The notes beneath the pieces were generated by a model, which saw nothing but the letters and a program-made list of their open reading frames with translations, searched no databases and was not told where the DNA came from. The translations under genes and the position numbers were made by a program. From Candidatus Zhuqueibacterota bacterium (GTDB lineage: Bacteria; Zhuqueibacterota; Zhuqueibacteria; Residuimicrobiales; Residuimicrobiaceae), in the NCBI GenBank assembly GCA_963169875.1, contig CAUJEL010000178.1, positions 1 to 41,023 of the forward strand: DNA of 41,023 bases, written 5' to 3'. Position 1 is the stretch's first letter; every line of letters starts with the position of its first letter. This document shows positions 1 through 8,591 of the stretch, piece after piece.

Positions 1-1
1 G

Positions 2-1387
2 GATTATGTCCTCTCCCAATTCGGTCCGGGCAAACGGCAGTGCTATCCCGGTCATCCGGAGATCGAGATGGCACTGATGGAACTCTACCGCACCACGGGC
101 GATCGCAAATATCTCGATTTCGTCAACTATCTTTATACGGCGATTGATTTGGACAGGATGAATGAGAAAGTCGATAAACGCCATCTCTTGTACACGTTTT
201 CAGGGCTCCCCTTCACCAACCGGGTTGAATTGCGCAGTCACGCCGTGCGCGCCATGTACGCCTGCTGTGGCGCCACGGATTATTACATGGAGACGGGCGA
301 TGCGGCTTTCCGGAATACCTTAAAGTTGCTGTGGAATGATTACACGCGTTACAAATGCTATGTGACGGGCGGCGTGGGCTCGCGCTACGACGGCGAGGCC
401 TTCGGCCACCCCTATGAGCTGCCCAACGAACGTGCTTATACCGAAACCTGCGCCGCCATCGGCAGCATGATGTGGAACTGGCGGCTGCTGCTGGCCAGCG
501 GCGAGGCGGTCTATGCGGATTATCTCGAACGGGCGCTCTACAACGGATTCCTCAGCGGTGTGTCGCTGGACGGCTTGACCTATTTTTACCGCAATCCGCT
601 GACTTCGCTGGGCGACAATGAGCGCAAACCATGGTACAACTGCACCTGCTGTCCGCCCAATGTACAGCGTACCATCGCGTCGATTCCGGCGCTGCTGTAC
701 AGCACCAGCGCCGAGGGGGTGTGGCTGCATTTTTATCATGCCAGCACGCTGAACTGGCACCTGGAGGATGGCACGCCGTTACTGATCCGGCAAAAAAGCG
801 CGTATCCCTGGAAGGGGCAGGTCGAGCTGGCGCTCGAACCGGGGAAAGAAACCTCATTTGCGCTGATGTTGCGGATCCCGGATTGGGCGGACGGCGCGAA
901 GGTGACTGTCAATGGGGCGGGTATCCCGGAGAAACCTCAGCCGGGGCAGTATCTGGAATTAAAAAGAGTGTGGCACCAAGGGGATCGCGTGCAGCTGGAG
1001 CTGCCGATGGGGGCGCAATGGGTGACGTCGAATCCGCGGGCGCGCGAGAACCAGTCCAGCATCGCGATGCAGCGCGGACCGCTGGTCTATGCGCTGGAGG
1101 GCGTGGATCATCCTGCTTTTCATGTTTTTGATGTGTTTGTCCCCAAACCGGAAAAGATGATTTTCCGTGAATCGGTGAACGCTGCATTGGGCGATGCGGT
1201 CGTGCTGACCACACAGGCGGGACTTTACGAGCCGCCGCTTCTGGATACGCCGTTGTACCTTTATGGGTCGTGGCCGCGGAAGGAGCGAAAGGGGAAAGCA
1301 GTGGAGATTACCCTGATTCCCTATTACGCCTGGGCGAATCGGGGCGCCGCGGAGATGCAGGTGTGGCTGCCGGTGGATGGGCGGTGA
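2..1387 (+). CDS. Glycoside hydrolase family 127 beta-L-arabinofuranosidase (5'-truncated by window edge)
   Basis: The reading frame is open from base 2, so the gene starts outside the window; about 461 residues are visible of a family that usually has 600-700. GH127 (formerly DUF1680) enzymes release L-arabinofuranose from plant-type glycans using a zinc-bound cysteine nucleophile. All parts of that site are visible: the GEAF segment (391-402, general acid region), the ETC segment (Glu codon 443-445, Cys codon 449-451) and the CTCCPPN cluster (Cys codons at 641, 647 and 650). The entry CYPGHPEIEMAL near base 40 is also typical of the family. The C-terminal part (from about 760) is the usual beta-sandwich. 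The site looks intact, so the enzyme is probably active. Whether it is secreted cannot be judged because the N-terminus is missing. The stop is TGA at 1385-1387, and the gene converges on the polysaccharide operon. Confidence 0.9.
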   Translation, partial: DYVLSQFGPGKRQCYPGHPEIEMALMELYRTTGDRKYLDFVNYLYTAIDLDRMNEKVDKRHLLYTFSGLPFTNRVELRSHAVRAMYACCGATDYYMETGDAAFRNTLKLLWNDYTRYKCYVTGGVGSRYDGEAFGHPYELPNERAYTETCAAIGSMMWNWRLLLASGEAVYADYLERALYNGFLSGVSLDGLTYFYRNPLTSLGDNERKPWYNCTCCPPNVQRTIASIPALLYSTSAEGVWLHFYHASTLNWHLEDGTPLLIRQKSAYPWKGQVELALEPGKETSFALMLRIPDWADGAKVTVNGAGIPEKPQPGQYLELKRVWHQGDRVQLELPMGAQWVTSNPRARENQSSIAMQRGPLVYALEGVDHPAFHVFDVFVPKPEKMIFRESVNAALGDAVVLTTQAGLYEPPLLDTPLYLYGSWPRKERKGKAVEITLIPYYAWANRGAAEMQVWLPVDGR

Positions 1388-1457
1388 CAGAAGAAAAAGG
1401 AATAATGGTGCGCTGTTCGCAACTCCAGTGCTGAGGCGGAGTCAGCTGATCCCCCCC

Positions 1458-1532
1458 TGTCATGGTGTAACCATCTTTTAGCATCTGCGGCAGATTTCGG
1501 CGAAGACGCTAAAAGGTCCTTGCAGGAGGACA
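1458..1532 (+). repeat. Dispersed palindromic repeat, family 1 (short copy)
   Basis: This 75-base stretch opens with TGTCATGGTGTAACCATC and closes with AAGGTCCTTGCAGGAGGACA, which are the two ends of the 93-base elements at 33824 and 34076. Inside it CTTTTAGC pairs perfectly with GCTAAAAG. It sits between two convergent genes (the GH127 stop at 1387 and the SLBB stop at 1566), so the folded RNA could also act as a terminator or mRNA end. Confidence 0.7.
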
Positions 1533-1565
1533 GGCGGGGCGAACAACCCCGATCGCCTGCGGACC

Positions 1566-3281
1566 TTATTCGCTCGCGCTCTGGATGACCAGATAAATGG
1601 TCGCCAGCTGCGCCACCACCTGGATCATCTCCTTGGTCATGGCCCACCAGTCGCGCTCGGGTTTTTCCGGCACAAAGATCGTATCGCCGACTTCGACAAT
1701 CGTATCATCATTGGGCTTGGCCCATTCGCCGGTTTTGGAGCGGATCAGACGCACCCGGCCTTTGCGCGCGTTCCAGTTGTATCCACCCGCTTCGCTCAAG
1801 TAATATTTCATCGTCATCCCGGGCGCGTAGGGATAGAGTCCGGGATTAATGATCTGCCCGGAAATTTTCACCGTCTGTTCCTGGGTGGGAATATAAATCA
1901 AATCGCGGTCGCGCAGCAAAATATCCTGGGATTTATCGCCCTGCTCAAAAAGCGCGACAAAATCCACGCCCATGATGCCGACGCGTTCGCGCGATTTGAT
2001 CTTGAAGTAGGCGCGCTCGCTCTCGGTCATGTCGGTGACCAGCATCTTTTTCAAGCGTTCAAATTCCGGATCGAGAATATCCTCCTGGGCACGGCGCTGC
2101 ACGATGGCGTTTTTCAACGACGCCTCCGGCGTCAATCCGCCCGCCAACTGAATGATCTCACTTAATCGCGTTTCGCCTTCACGTAGCGCATAGCTGCCGG
2201 GGTACATGACTTCCCCGGAAATAGAGATGTTGTGACTCTCGTGGAATTTTGGAAATGAGCGCACATAAATCCGGTCATCCGTTTGCAGCGCAAAGCGCAA
2301 CACATCCGCACGCCGGCTCGAATCCGACGGACTCAACGACAGCGTAATGCGCTGAGTCTTGCTGGTGGCATCGACAAATCGCACCACATCGATCTCCGAG
2401 GTGTCCGCATCCGTGGCGAAACCCTGTGCCATCTGCAGCAAATCGCCAATAGTATCGCCCACCCTATATTCGAACGTGCCGGGATTTTTCACCGCGCCGT
2501 GGATCTCCAGCTTGCCGGTTTCTTTTTCCGCATTGGGCACCTGGACCACGTCGCCATCGAGGAGATAGGGATTGGACGCGAGGTCTCCGGCCTGCTCGTA
2601 CTTGAGCAGATCAGCGTGCAGTATGTCGCCATTTACGCGGCGAATCATGATGTTTCTCTTGGACGCAGCCGGGACGTTGAGCAGCGCCTCGGGTTTGACC
2701 TTTGAAGTCTGCAGCGTGGACTCTTCGCGCAAGGGACTCGTGATCACGACCTGCTCCGATTTGCTCTCGACTTTAATCGGCTGAAAAAGTCCGCCCGCGG
2801 CTACAATGGCCTCGGAAGCGCGGCTCATGGCGGTCATTTCAAACATGCCGGGATTCATGACCGCGCCCGTAACCGAAACCCGGAACGTACGCACGCGTAA
2901 AAGATGCACGCTCATGTTGCGGCCGATATAATTGGTTGAACATCGCTCGATGATCTTCGCTTTCGCCTGGGTCAAAGTGAGTCCCGCCACATGAATGGCG
3001 CCCACTTCCGGGATCAGCAGCTGCCCCTCGGGTCCAACCGTCGCTTCTATGGTCCTGGTCGAGGCTTCGCCCGGGATGATTTGCAGGACGTCCCCGGGCC
3101 CCATGATATATTCGTCCGGATGCACCGCTTTTTCAATCGAAATACTGGTCAAAGGCGTGGTCACGCCGCGCTGTTGTTCGGCCAGTTTCTGCTGCAATCC
3201 CTGCTCCAGCTGCGCCGGCAGCATGGTCTGCGCCAGGGTAACAGAGCTGATGAGCGAGATGTACAGGATCAGCTTTTTCAT
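1566..3281 (-). CDS. SLBB-domain polysaccharide export protein (Wza-like)
   Basis: This 571-residue protein belongs to the outer-membrane polysaccharide export family. After a signal peptide comes a Poly_export domain (motif YIMGPGDVLQI, about residue 60), then several SLBB beta-grasp repeats recognisable by V(S/K)ISG.(V/I).(N/Y)PG(.)Y motifs. Near the C-terminus are VGDTIFVPEKPERDWW and a hydrophobic helix that would span the outer membrane. The ATG at 3281 is preferred over the upstream frame start at 3410 because it has GGAG five bases upstream and begins a clean signal peptide (MKKLILYISL). Predicted cleavage is after Ala17, leaving Gln18 at +1; there is no lipobox cysteine, unlike E. coli Wza. 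It is last in the minus-strand operon with wecB and rfbB, separated from wecB by about 196 bases, and likely exports the capsule or exopolysaccharide whose sugars those genes make. Confidence 0.88.
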   Translation of the reverse strand: MKKLILYISLISSVTLAQTMLPAQLEQGLQQKLAEQQRGVTTPLTSISIEKAVHPDEYIMGPGDVLQIIPGEASTRTIEATVGPEGQLLIPEVGAIHVAGLTLTQAKAKIIERCSTNYIGRNMSVHLLRVRTFRVSVTGAVMNPGMFEMTAMSRASEAIVAAGGLFQPIKVESKSEQVVITSPLREESTLQTSKVKPEALLNVPAASKRNIMIRRVNGDILHADLLKYEQAGDLASNPYLLDGDVVQVPNAEKETGKLEIHGAVKNPGTFEYRVGDTIGDLLQMAQGFATDADTSEIDVVRFVDATSKTQRITLSLSPSDSSRRADVLRFALQTDDRIYVRSFPKFHESHNISISGEVMYPGSYALREGETRLSEIIQLAGGLTPEASLKNAIVQRRAQEDILDPEFERLKKMLVTDMTESERAYFKIKSRERVGIMGVDFVALFEQGDKSQDILLRDRDLIYIPTQEQTVKISGQIINPGLYPYAPGMTMKYYLSEAGGYNWNARKGRVRLIRSKTGEWAKPNDDTIVEVGDTIFVPEKPERDWWAMTKEMIQVVAQLATIYLVIQSASE

Positions 3282-3319
3282 GCATACTCCAAAAAAGATG
3301 GGATTCTTTTTGATATTCT

Positions 3320-3380
3320 CTAACCTGATTTTATCACCGCCAAAAACGCGGAGATACGCAATAAATAGAAAACATAAAAA
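3320..3380 (+). repeat. Dispersed repeat, family 2
   Basis: CTAACCTGATTTTATCACCGCC followed by an A-rich stretch with spaced ACGCGGAGA/ACGCA blocks. It aligns with copies at 7734, 9798 and 34412 (minus). It lies in the wecB-SLBB exporter gap, on the strand opposite to transcription. Confidence 0.65.
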
Positions 3381-3477
3381 TTGCATCGCTTCACGCACCC
3401 AGGTCCGCAAATCGAGCTACCGCCTGATTTTCATCTTTTTCGCTCAGGGTGCGGCAACCGGTGGCAGCGGTTTCCGG

Positions 3478-4572
3478 TCAGCGCCGCAAAACCTCGACAA
3501 TTCTTTCGCTGGCATGACCATCCCAGAGCGGGGGGATGCTCTTGCGTTTGAATCCGCCATTGAGCGCCAGCCGCGCCTGCTCGATAATTGCCTGCGTCTG
3601 CAGCGGCACCAGCCGGTTGCTGCCCAGGGTGATGGTGATGGGCCGCTCGGTGCTTTCGCGCAGGGTCAGACAGGGGATGTCGAGATATGTCGTCTCCTCC
3701 TGAATGCCGCCGGAATCGGTGATCACGCAGGCCGCCTCACTCAGCAGTCTTAAAAACGGCAGATAAGCCAGCGGCGGCACCGTGATCAGATTCTTCCAGC
3801 TCTTCAGCCTTTCCTCCATGCCAAAGGCGGCGATCATCTTGCCGGTGCGCGGATGCATGGGAAAGAGGACCGGCAGATCGCGCTGCAGCACTTCGATGGC
3901 GGAGAAAATCGTATCGAGCATCTCGGCATTATCGACATTGGAAGGCCGGTGCAGGGTCATCAGAGCGTAATCACGAGGCTTTACGCCCATCTCCACAAGG
4001 ATGGGATTTTCCCGGGCTTTTTGCAGATGCTCCACCAGCGAGTCGATCATGACATTGCCGGTGAAAAATATTTTATCCGGCGAAACGCCTTCATGGGCGA
4101 GGTGGTCGAGTCCGCTCTGCTCGGTGACAAAGAGCTGGTCGGAGATGGCATCGGTGCAGATGCGGTTGATCTCCTCGGGCATGGTGCGGTCAAAGCTGCG
4201 CAACCCGGCCTCGACGTGGGCGATGGGGATGTGCATCTTGGCGGCGACCAGCGCGGCCGCCAGGGTCGAGTTGACGTCGCCCACAACCACGACCTGATCC
4301 GGTTTGATCTCCGCAAAGAGCCGCTCGAGCGCGATCATGACGGCGCCGGTCTGTTCTCCGTGCGTGCCCGAGCCGACGCCCAGGTACTGATCCGGCTCCG
4401 GCATGTGCAAATCTTCAAAAAAGGCTTGCGACATCTTTTGATCATAGTGCTGTCCGGTGTGGATGAGCACCGGCCGCAGCTCCGGGCATTTCAACATCTG
4501 CCGGTGGATGGGGGCGATTTTGACAAAATTCGGTCTGGCGCCGACCACATTGACGATGGTGCGTAGGGACAT
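3478..4572 (-). CDS. wecB: UDP-N-acetylglucosamine 2-epimerase (non-hydrolysing)
   Basis: A 364-residue cytoplasmic enzyme that interconverts UDP-GlcNAc and UDP-ManNAc, supplying ManNAc-type sugars for surface polysaccharide. Family landmarks are all present: VVGARPNFVKIAPI at residues 9-22, TGQHYD at 39-44, GDVNST with Asp99, HVEAGLRS with Glu121, MPEEINR with Glu133/134, LHRPSNVDN with His209, and the UDP-binding DSGGIQEE at 286-293. These correspond to the Asp/Glu/Glu/His active-site residues of E. coli WecB. The ATG at 4572 has GGAG upstream (GGAGACAAGGA-ATG) and lies 13 bases after the rfbB stop, so the two genes are cotranscribed. Length is normal and nothing is missing. Confidence 0.95.
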   Translation of the reverse strand: MSLRTIVNVVGARPNFVKIAPIHRQMLKCPELRPVLIHTGQHYDQKMSQAFFEDLHMPEPDQYLGVGSGTHGEQTGAVMIALERLFAEIKPDQVVVVGDVNSTLAAALVAAKMHIPIAHVEAGLRSFDRTMPEEINRICTDAISDQLFVTEQSGLDHLAHEGVSPDKIFFTGNVMIDSLVEHLQKARENPILVEMGVKPRDYALMTLHRPSNVDNAEMLDTIFSAIEVLQRDLPVLFPMHPRTGKMIAAFGMEERLKSWKNLITVPPLAYLPFLRLLSEAACVITDSGGIQEETTYLDIPCLTLRESTERPITITLGSNRLVPLQTQAIIEQARLALNGGFKRKSIPPLWDGHASERIVEVLRR

Positions 4573-4585
4573 TCCTTGTCTCCGG

Positions 4586-5593
4586 CTATAGATCGCGTTT
4601 GTAGTTTTGCTTGTAAAAGGCCAGATATTCGCCTGTTTTCAGCTTTTCCCACCACCAGGGATTGTCTTTGTACCACTGAATGGTGTGGATCATGGCTTGT
4701 TCGAAAGAGTGCTTGGGCTTCCATCCCAGACTGCGAATTTTGCCGGTGTCCACCGAATAGCGCCGGTCATGGCCGAGACGGTCGGCCACGTAGGTCATCA
4801 GACTCCTGGGTTTGTTCAATTCGCGCAGGATGATATCGGTGATTTCAAGGTTGGTCAGTTCATTGCCCGCGCCGATGTTGTAAACCTGGCCGTCCGTGCC
4901 GTGCTGCTCGATGAAATCGATGGCGTCGCAGTGGTCCATGACGAACAACCAGTCGCGCACATTCTTGCCATCGCCGTAAATGGGCAGGTTCTTATCCACC
5001 AGGGCATTGGTGACGAAAAGGGGGATCAATTTTTCCGGGTACTGATAGGGGCCATAGTTATTGGAGCAGCGCGTGATGATCACCGGCAGGCCATAGGTGA
5101 CGAAATAGGAGAAAGCAAGACGGTCGGCGCCGGCTTTGGAGGCGGAATAGGGGCTGGAAGGTTCCAGACGGTCATTTTCCGTGAAAGAACCGGAGAGGAT
5201 GCTGCCATAGACTTCGTCGGTGCTGATCTGGATGAATTTTTTCACGCCATGTTTTTTGGCGGCTTCGAGAAGCACAAAGGCGCCGTAGATGTCGGTTTTG
5301 ATGAAATCATCGGGCGCACCGATGGAGCGGTCCACGTGACTCTCCGCGGCAAAGTTGACCACCACGTCGACGCCGGCCATGTGCTGATCCACCAGAGCGG
5401 CATCGCAGATGTCGCCGTGGACAAAGCGATGATGGGCGGACGCGGGCACATCCCTGAGATTGTCGAGATTGCCGGCATAGGTGAGTTTATCAATGTTGAT
5501 GATTTCAATGTCCTGACCATATTTGTCGAGGAGATAGTGGACGAAATTGCTGCCGATGAATCCGGCGCCGCCGGTGACGAGGTATCGTTTCAT
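4586..5593 (-). CDS. rfbB: dTDP-glucose 4,6-dehydratase
   Basis: A 335-residue short-chain dehydrogenase/reductase that converts dTDP-D-glucose to dTDP-4-keto-6-deoxy-D-glucose, the entry to rhamnose and other deoxysugars. The N-terminal NAD site GGAGFIGS is at residues 8-15, the catalytic TDE triplet at Thr125-Asp126-Glu127, and the YSASK motif gives Tyr149 and Lys153. Regions such as RCSNNYGPYQYPEKLIPLF are diagnostic for RmlB/RfbB. The ATG at 5593 is preferred to the GTG six bases upstream because AGGTG then has five-base spacing. It is first in the operon rfbB-wecB-SLBB exporter, behind a promoter-like sequence at 5657-5685. The other rhamnose-pathway genes (rfbA, C, D) are not in the window. 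Confidence 0.95.
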   Translation of the reverse strand: MKRYLVTGGAGFIGSNFVHYLLDKYGQDIEIINIDKLTYAGNLDNLRDVPASAHHRFVHGDICDAALVDQHMAGVDVVVNFAAESHVDRSIGAPDDFIKTDIYGAFVLLEAAKKHGVKKFIQISTDEVYGSILSGSFTENDRLEPSSPYSASKAGADRLAFSYFVTYGLPVIITRCSNNYGPYQYPEKLIPLFVTNALVDKNLPIYGDGKNVRDWLFVMDHCDAIDFIEQHGTDGQVYNIGAGNELTNLEITDIILRELNKPRSLMTYVADRLGHDRRYSVDTGKIRSLGWKPKHSFEQAMIHTIQWYKDNPWWWEKLKTGEYLAFYKQNYKRDL

Positions 5594-5656
5594 GCTCACA
5601 CCTGAAAATGATTGAAGAATCGTGGTTGCTGATTAGATAAAATTTTATTAATTTAA

Positions 5657-5685
5657 AATGTACAAAGCAACCTGTTAAAAGTCAA
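5657..5685 (-). promoter_or_regulatory. Putative sigma70-type promoter of the rfbB operon
   Basis: Read on the minus strand: TTGACT (5685-5680), a 17-base spacer, and TACATT (5662-5657). The start codon of rfbB is 64 bases further on. The same TACATT -10 with N17 spacing appears before sprA. This is from sequence match only; the surrounding DNA is AT-rich, which raises the chance of a coincidental fit. Confidence 0.45.
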
Positions 5686-5793
5686 TTTGTATTTTATGGC
5701 GATCTTGCGGCTGCGAGACGTTGCCCTTTAATATACGGCTACACACCGCGTTTTGCGGGCGGATACAGCCATGAAGGTGAGCAAAGGAATCGT

Positions 5794-7536
5794 ATGAAAC
5801 AGACTGTTTTTCGCATGGCTCTGGCTCAGATCAACCCGACGGTCGGCGATCTGAGCGGCAACCAGCAGAAAATTATTGATTATATCACCCGGGCCCGTGA
5901 GCAGCGCTGCGATCTGGTGGCTTTTCCGGAGCTGTGCATCACCGGCTATCCGCCGGAAGACCTGCTGCTGCGCCGGCAGTTCATCCACGACCAGGGCGAC
6001 GCCGTACGCCAGATTGCGGATCAAACCGGGGATCTCTTTTGTGTCCTGGGCTGCATCGAAGAGGTTCAAGGCAGCCTCTATAACACCGCCACCGTCCTGT
6101 ATCAGGGCGCGCGCATCGCCTCCTATCGCAAGGTGCATCTGCCCAATTACAGCGTGTTCGATGAAGAGCGTTACTTTATAGCGGGTGACCAGCCCCTGGT
6201 GCTCGATCTGGGAGCGTTGCGCATCGGCCTGAGCATCTGCGAAGACATCTGGATTCCCGGCAGCGTGGTCGATGCCGAAGCGCTCAACGGCAACGCGGAC
6301 GTTTTGCTCAATATTTCCGCTTCACCTTACCATACCGGCAAAAGCGATGGCCGGCTGCAGCTCATGCAGGAGCGCGCACGGCGCACCCACAGCGCCGTGG
6401 CCTATGTCAATCTCATCGGCGGCCAGGATGAACTGGTGTTCGATGGTCAGAGCCTGGTCATTTCCGCCGACGGCCGCCTGCTGGCGGCCGGCGATGCCTT
6501 TGCCGAAGACATGATCCTGGTCGATTGGCCGCTGGCGGAGATCGCCGGGGTGCGGCCGCAACGCGCGGCGTTGGGCGCCATGGCTGCGGCGCCTCTGCAG
6601 TCCGTTTTGCAGGTTCCGGTTCAGTATACTTTTACAGACAAAGAAGAAAGCGCCTTCAATACCCGCACCACCGCGCCGATTCTGCACAACAGCGCAGAGA
6701 TCTATCAGGCCCTGCTGTTGGGGCTCAAGGATTATGTGGCGAAAAACGGGTTCGAAAAGGTCGTCCTGGGCTTGAGCGGCGGCATCGATTCCGCGCTGGT
6801 GGCGGTGCTGGCGGTGGATGCCCTGGGCGCTGATCAGGTGAAAAGCGTGGCCATGCCCTCGCCCTTTTCATCCGTCGGCAGTGTCAGCGATGCGCGGCTG
6901 CTGGCGCAGAACCTCGGCATCGAACTCTATGAATATCCGATTCACGCAGCGCTTGACGCCTACGAAAAGACTCTGGCGCAAACCTTTCACGGGTTGGCGC
7001 GCGACATCACCGAGGAAAACCTCCAGGCGCGCATCCGCGGCAACCTGCTCATGGCCCTGTCCAACAAGTTCGGCTGGATGGTGCTGGTCACCGGCAACAA
7101 GAGCGAAGTGAGCGTGGGCTACTGCACCATTTACGGCGACATGGCCGGCGGCTTCGCCCCGCTCAAGGATGTCTTCAAGACCACGGTGTATGATTTGTGT
7201 GAATACCGCAATAAAAAAGCGGGATATGATCTGATCCCGCGAACCATCATCGAGAAAGCGCCCTCGGCGGAACTGCGGCCCAATCAGACCGACCAGGACA
7301 GCCTGCCGCCGTATGACGTGCTGGATGCCATTCTCGAGTTATATGTCGAAAACGAGATGGGCGTCGCTGAAATCGCCGCGCACGGTTTTGATGCCGAGTT
7401 GGTGCGCAAGGTGGCGCGGCTGGTGGATTTGTCAGAATACAAGCGCCGTCAGGCCGCGCCCGGCATCAAGATCACGCCGCGGGCGTTCGGCAAGGACCGG
7501 CGCATGCCCATCACCAACCAGTACCGTGCGCGCTAA
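5794..7536 (+). CDS. nadE: Glutamine-dependent NAD+ synthetase
   Basis: A 580-residue cytoplasmic two-domain enzyme making the last step of NAD biosynthesis: nicotinic acid adenine dinucleotide plus ATP and glutamine gives NAD+. The N-terminal nitrilase-type glutaminase has its triad at Glu46 (AFPELCITGY), Lys113 (YRKVHLPNY) and Cys149 (SICEDIW). The synthetase domain starts near residue 300 with the PP-loop GLSGGIDSALV near residue 325, followed by TGNKSEVSVGYCT. Length and order match the bacterial glutaminase-fused NadE. The ATG at 5794 begins MKQTVFRMALAQINP, the normal start of the nitrilase fold. It is divergent from rfbB and ends at a hairpin terminator shared with tRNA-Lys. Confidence 0.96.
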   Translation: MKQTVFRMALAQINPTVGDLSGNQQKIIDYITRAREQRCDLVAFPELCITGYPPEDLLLRRQFIHDQGDAVRQIADQTGDLFCVLGCIEEVQGSLYNTATVLYQGARIASYRKVHLPNYSVFDEERYFIAGDQPLVLDLGALRIGLSICEDIWIPGSVVDAEALNGNADVLLNISASPYHTGKSDGRLQLMQERARRTHSAVAYVNLIGGQDELVFDGQSLVISADGRLLAAGDAFAEDMILVDWPLAEIAGVRPQRAALGAMAAAPLQSVLQVPVQYTFTDKEESAFNTRTTAPILHNSAEIYQALLLGLKDYVAKNGFEKVVLGLSGGIDSALVAVLAVDALGADQVKSVAMPSPFSSVGSVSDARLLAQNLGIELYEYPIHAALDAYEKTLAQTFHGLARDITEENLQARIRGNLLMALSNKFGWMVLVTGNKSEVSVGYCTIYGDMAGGFAPLKDVFKTTVYDLCEYRNKKAGYDLIPRTIIEKAPSAELRPNQTDQDSLPPYDVLDAILELYVENEMGVAEIAAHGFDAELVRKVARLVDLSEYKRRQAAPGIKITPRAFGKDRRMPITNQYRAR

Positions 7537-7550
7537 TGGCCTGACCACAT

Positions 7551-7582
7551 AAAAAAAGGGTACTCGCGAGAATACCCTTTTC
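7551..7582. terminator. Bidirectional intrinsic terminator between nadE and tRNA-Lys
   Basis: AAAGGGTA (7555-7562) pairs with TACCCTTT (7573-7580), and the loop contains the self-complementary CTCGCGAG. On the minus strand the stem is followed by a run of seven T, a strong terminator for the tRNA-Lys transcript. On the plus strand the tail is TTTTCT, adequate for nadE. Confidence 0.85.
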
Positions 7583-7586
7583 TGAG

Positions 7587-7659
<73 letters not shown>

Positions 7660-7679
7660 ATATATCAAATACAGGTGAT

Positions 7680-7708
7680 AATTTATCATTTCTTACGCTT
7701 ATTTACAA
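7680..7708 (-). promoter_or_regulatory. Putative promoter of tRNA-Lys
   Basis: On the minus strand TTGTAA (7708-7703), a 17-base spacer, and TAAATT (7685-7680). The end of the -10 box lies 21 bases before the mature tRNA 5' end, leaving a short leader for RNase P. Each hexamer matches four of six consensus positions. Confidence 0.4.
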
Positions 7709-7733
7709 GAAAAAAATATCTGCACTGGCTGAT

Positions 7734-7795
7734 TTAGCCTGAATTATTCACTGCTGAGAACGCAGAGAAACGCCAGGAACAGAAAAACACAAAAT
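7734..7795 (+). repeat. Dispersed repeat, family 2
   Basis: TTAGCCTGAATTATTCAC followed by TGCTGAGAACGCAGAGAAACGCC and an A-rich tail. It is nearly identical in its first 18 bases to the minus-strand copy at 34412-34474 and related to those at 3320 and 9798. It lies between tRNA-Lys and the nitroreductase gene. The rest of the 7660-7938 gap holds only the tRNA promoter and a weak 7-bp stem (7871-7877 with 7917-7923) just before the next ribosome site. Confidence 0.7.
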
Positions 7796-7938
7796 GGCAT
7801 CGATAGTCACTTTTTGCATTACGAGGCAATTGAAATAAAAACTTGTTCTGTTACCCTCACAAAAACAAGCAAGCGGGACCATGTGCGCCCGGCGGTTTAT
7901 GAATTGCACAAGCCGGCCCGCTTTCAGGAGAATTTCTC

Positions 7939-8508
7939 ATGGATGATGTCAGAACTTTAGAGTCCGTGTTCATAAAATTGGTGAAAAATCGGCGCAGCGT
8001 GCGCAGGTTCCGGCCCGATGCCATCCCCAGAGAAGCGCTGGAAGCCTGTGTGGAAGCGGCGCGGCTGGCGCCTTCGGCGGAGAATGTGCAGCCGTGGCGT
8101 TTTCTCATCGTCGATGATCCGGCGTTGAAAGACAAGTTATGCGCCTCCGCTTTTTCCGGCGTCTACCGTTTCACGCAGTGGGCGGCCAGGGCGCCCGTAC
8201 TCGTCGTCCTTTTTGCAGAGTTGGATGTGCTGGCCAACCGGCTGGGCAAGCGCGTCACCGGCATCGATTATTATCTCATCGACACCGGCATTGCCGGCGA
8301 GCATTTCTGTCTGCAGGCGGCGGAGTTGGGGCTGGGCACCTGCTGGATTGGCTGGTTCAGTCCCCGCGGCGTGCGCAAGGCCCTCGGTTCGCCGCGGCGG
8401 TTGCGGCCTGTGGCGCTGTTCGCCGTTGGTTATGCGGACGGCGATCGCGTCCCTGAGAAAAAGAGACGGCCGTTGCCGGAGGTTATGTGGTACAATCAGA
8501 TTCCCTGA
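7939..8508 (+). CDS. Nitroreductase-family FMN protein
   Basis: A 189-residue protein of the NADH/NADPH-dependent FMN nitroreductase fold. The N-terminal NRRSVRRF (residues 17-24) is the flavin-phosphate binding motif, followed by AARLAPSAENVQPWRF (40-55) and a C-terminal GLGTCWIGWF segment, all in family order. Such enzymes reduce nitro compounds, quinones or flavins; the physiological substrate cannot be read from sequence. The start has CAGGAG nine bases upstream. It is the short single-domain type with no ferredoxin fusion. There is no obvious functional link to the neighbouring mutY. A related heme- or siroheme-type role is not indicated. Confidence 0.85.
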   Translation: MDDVRTLESVFIKLVKNRRSVRRFRPDAIPREALEACVEAARLAPSAENVQPWRFLIVDDPALKDKLCASAFSGVYRFTQWAARAPVLVVLFAELDVLANRLGKRVTGIDYYLIDTGIAGEHFCLQAAELGLGTCWIGWFSPRGVRKALGSPRRLRPVALFAVGYADGDRVPEKKRRPLPEVMWYNQIP

Positions 8509-8522
8509 GGCGCCGGTGATTT

Positions 8523-8591
8523 TGCCGCGGGACAATCCGCCGGTGTCGCAGACTCTTGTCGCGGGACCTACAAGATGCTTGCAGCATGACG
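8523..8591 (-). repeat. Dispersed palindromic repeat, family 1 (decayed copy)
   Basis: Read on the minus strand, the stretch begins (C)GTCATGCTGCAAGCATCTTG, continues TAGGTCC, and ends ATTGTCCCGCGGC. All three pieces occur in the same order in the 93-base elements at 33824 and 34076. The middle and the far end have diverged. It directly abuts the 14-base tandem array before mutY. Confidence 0.6.

Noticed and set aside
3282-3410. Longer N-terminus for the SLBB exporter beginning at 3410
   Set aside because: It would put 43 residues, partly from a family 2 repeat, before a clean signal peptide that has its own ribosome site.
4607-5605. 332-codon plus-strand frame opposite rfbB
   Set aside because: Antisense shadow of a clear dTDP-glucose dehydratase.
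7871-7923. Regulatory hairpin before the nitroreductase gene
   Set aside because: Only a 7-base stem with a 39-base loop; too weak to claim without conservation data.
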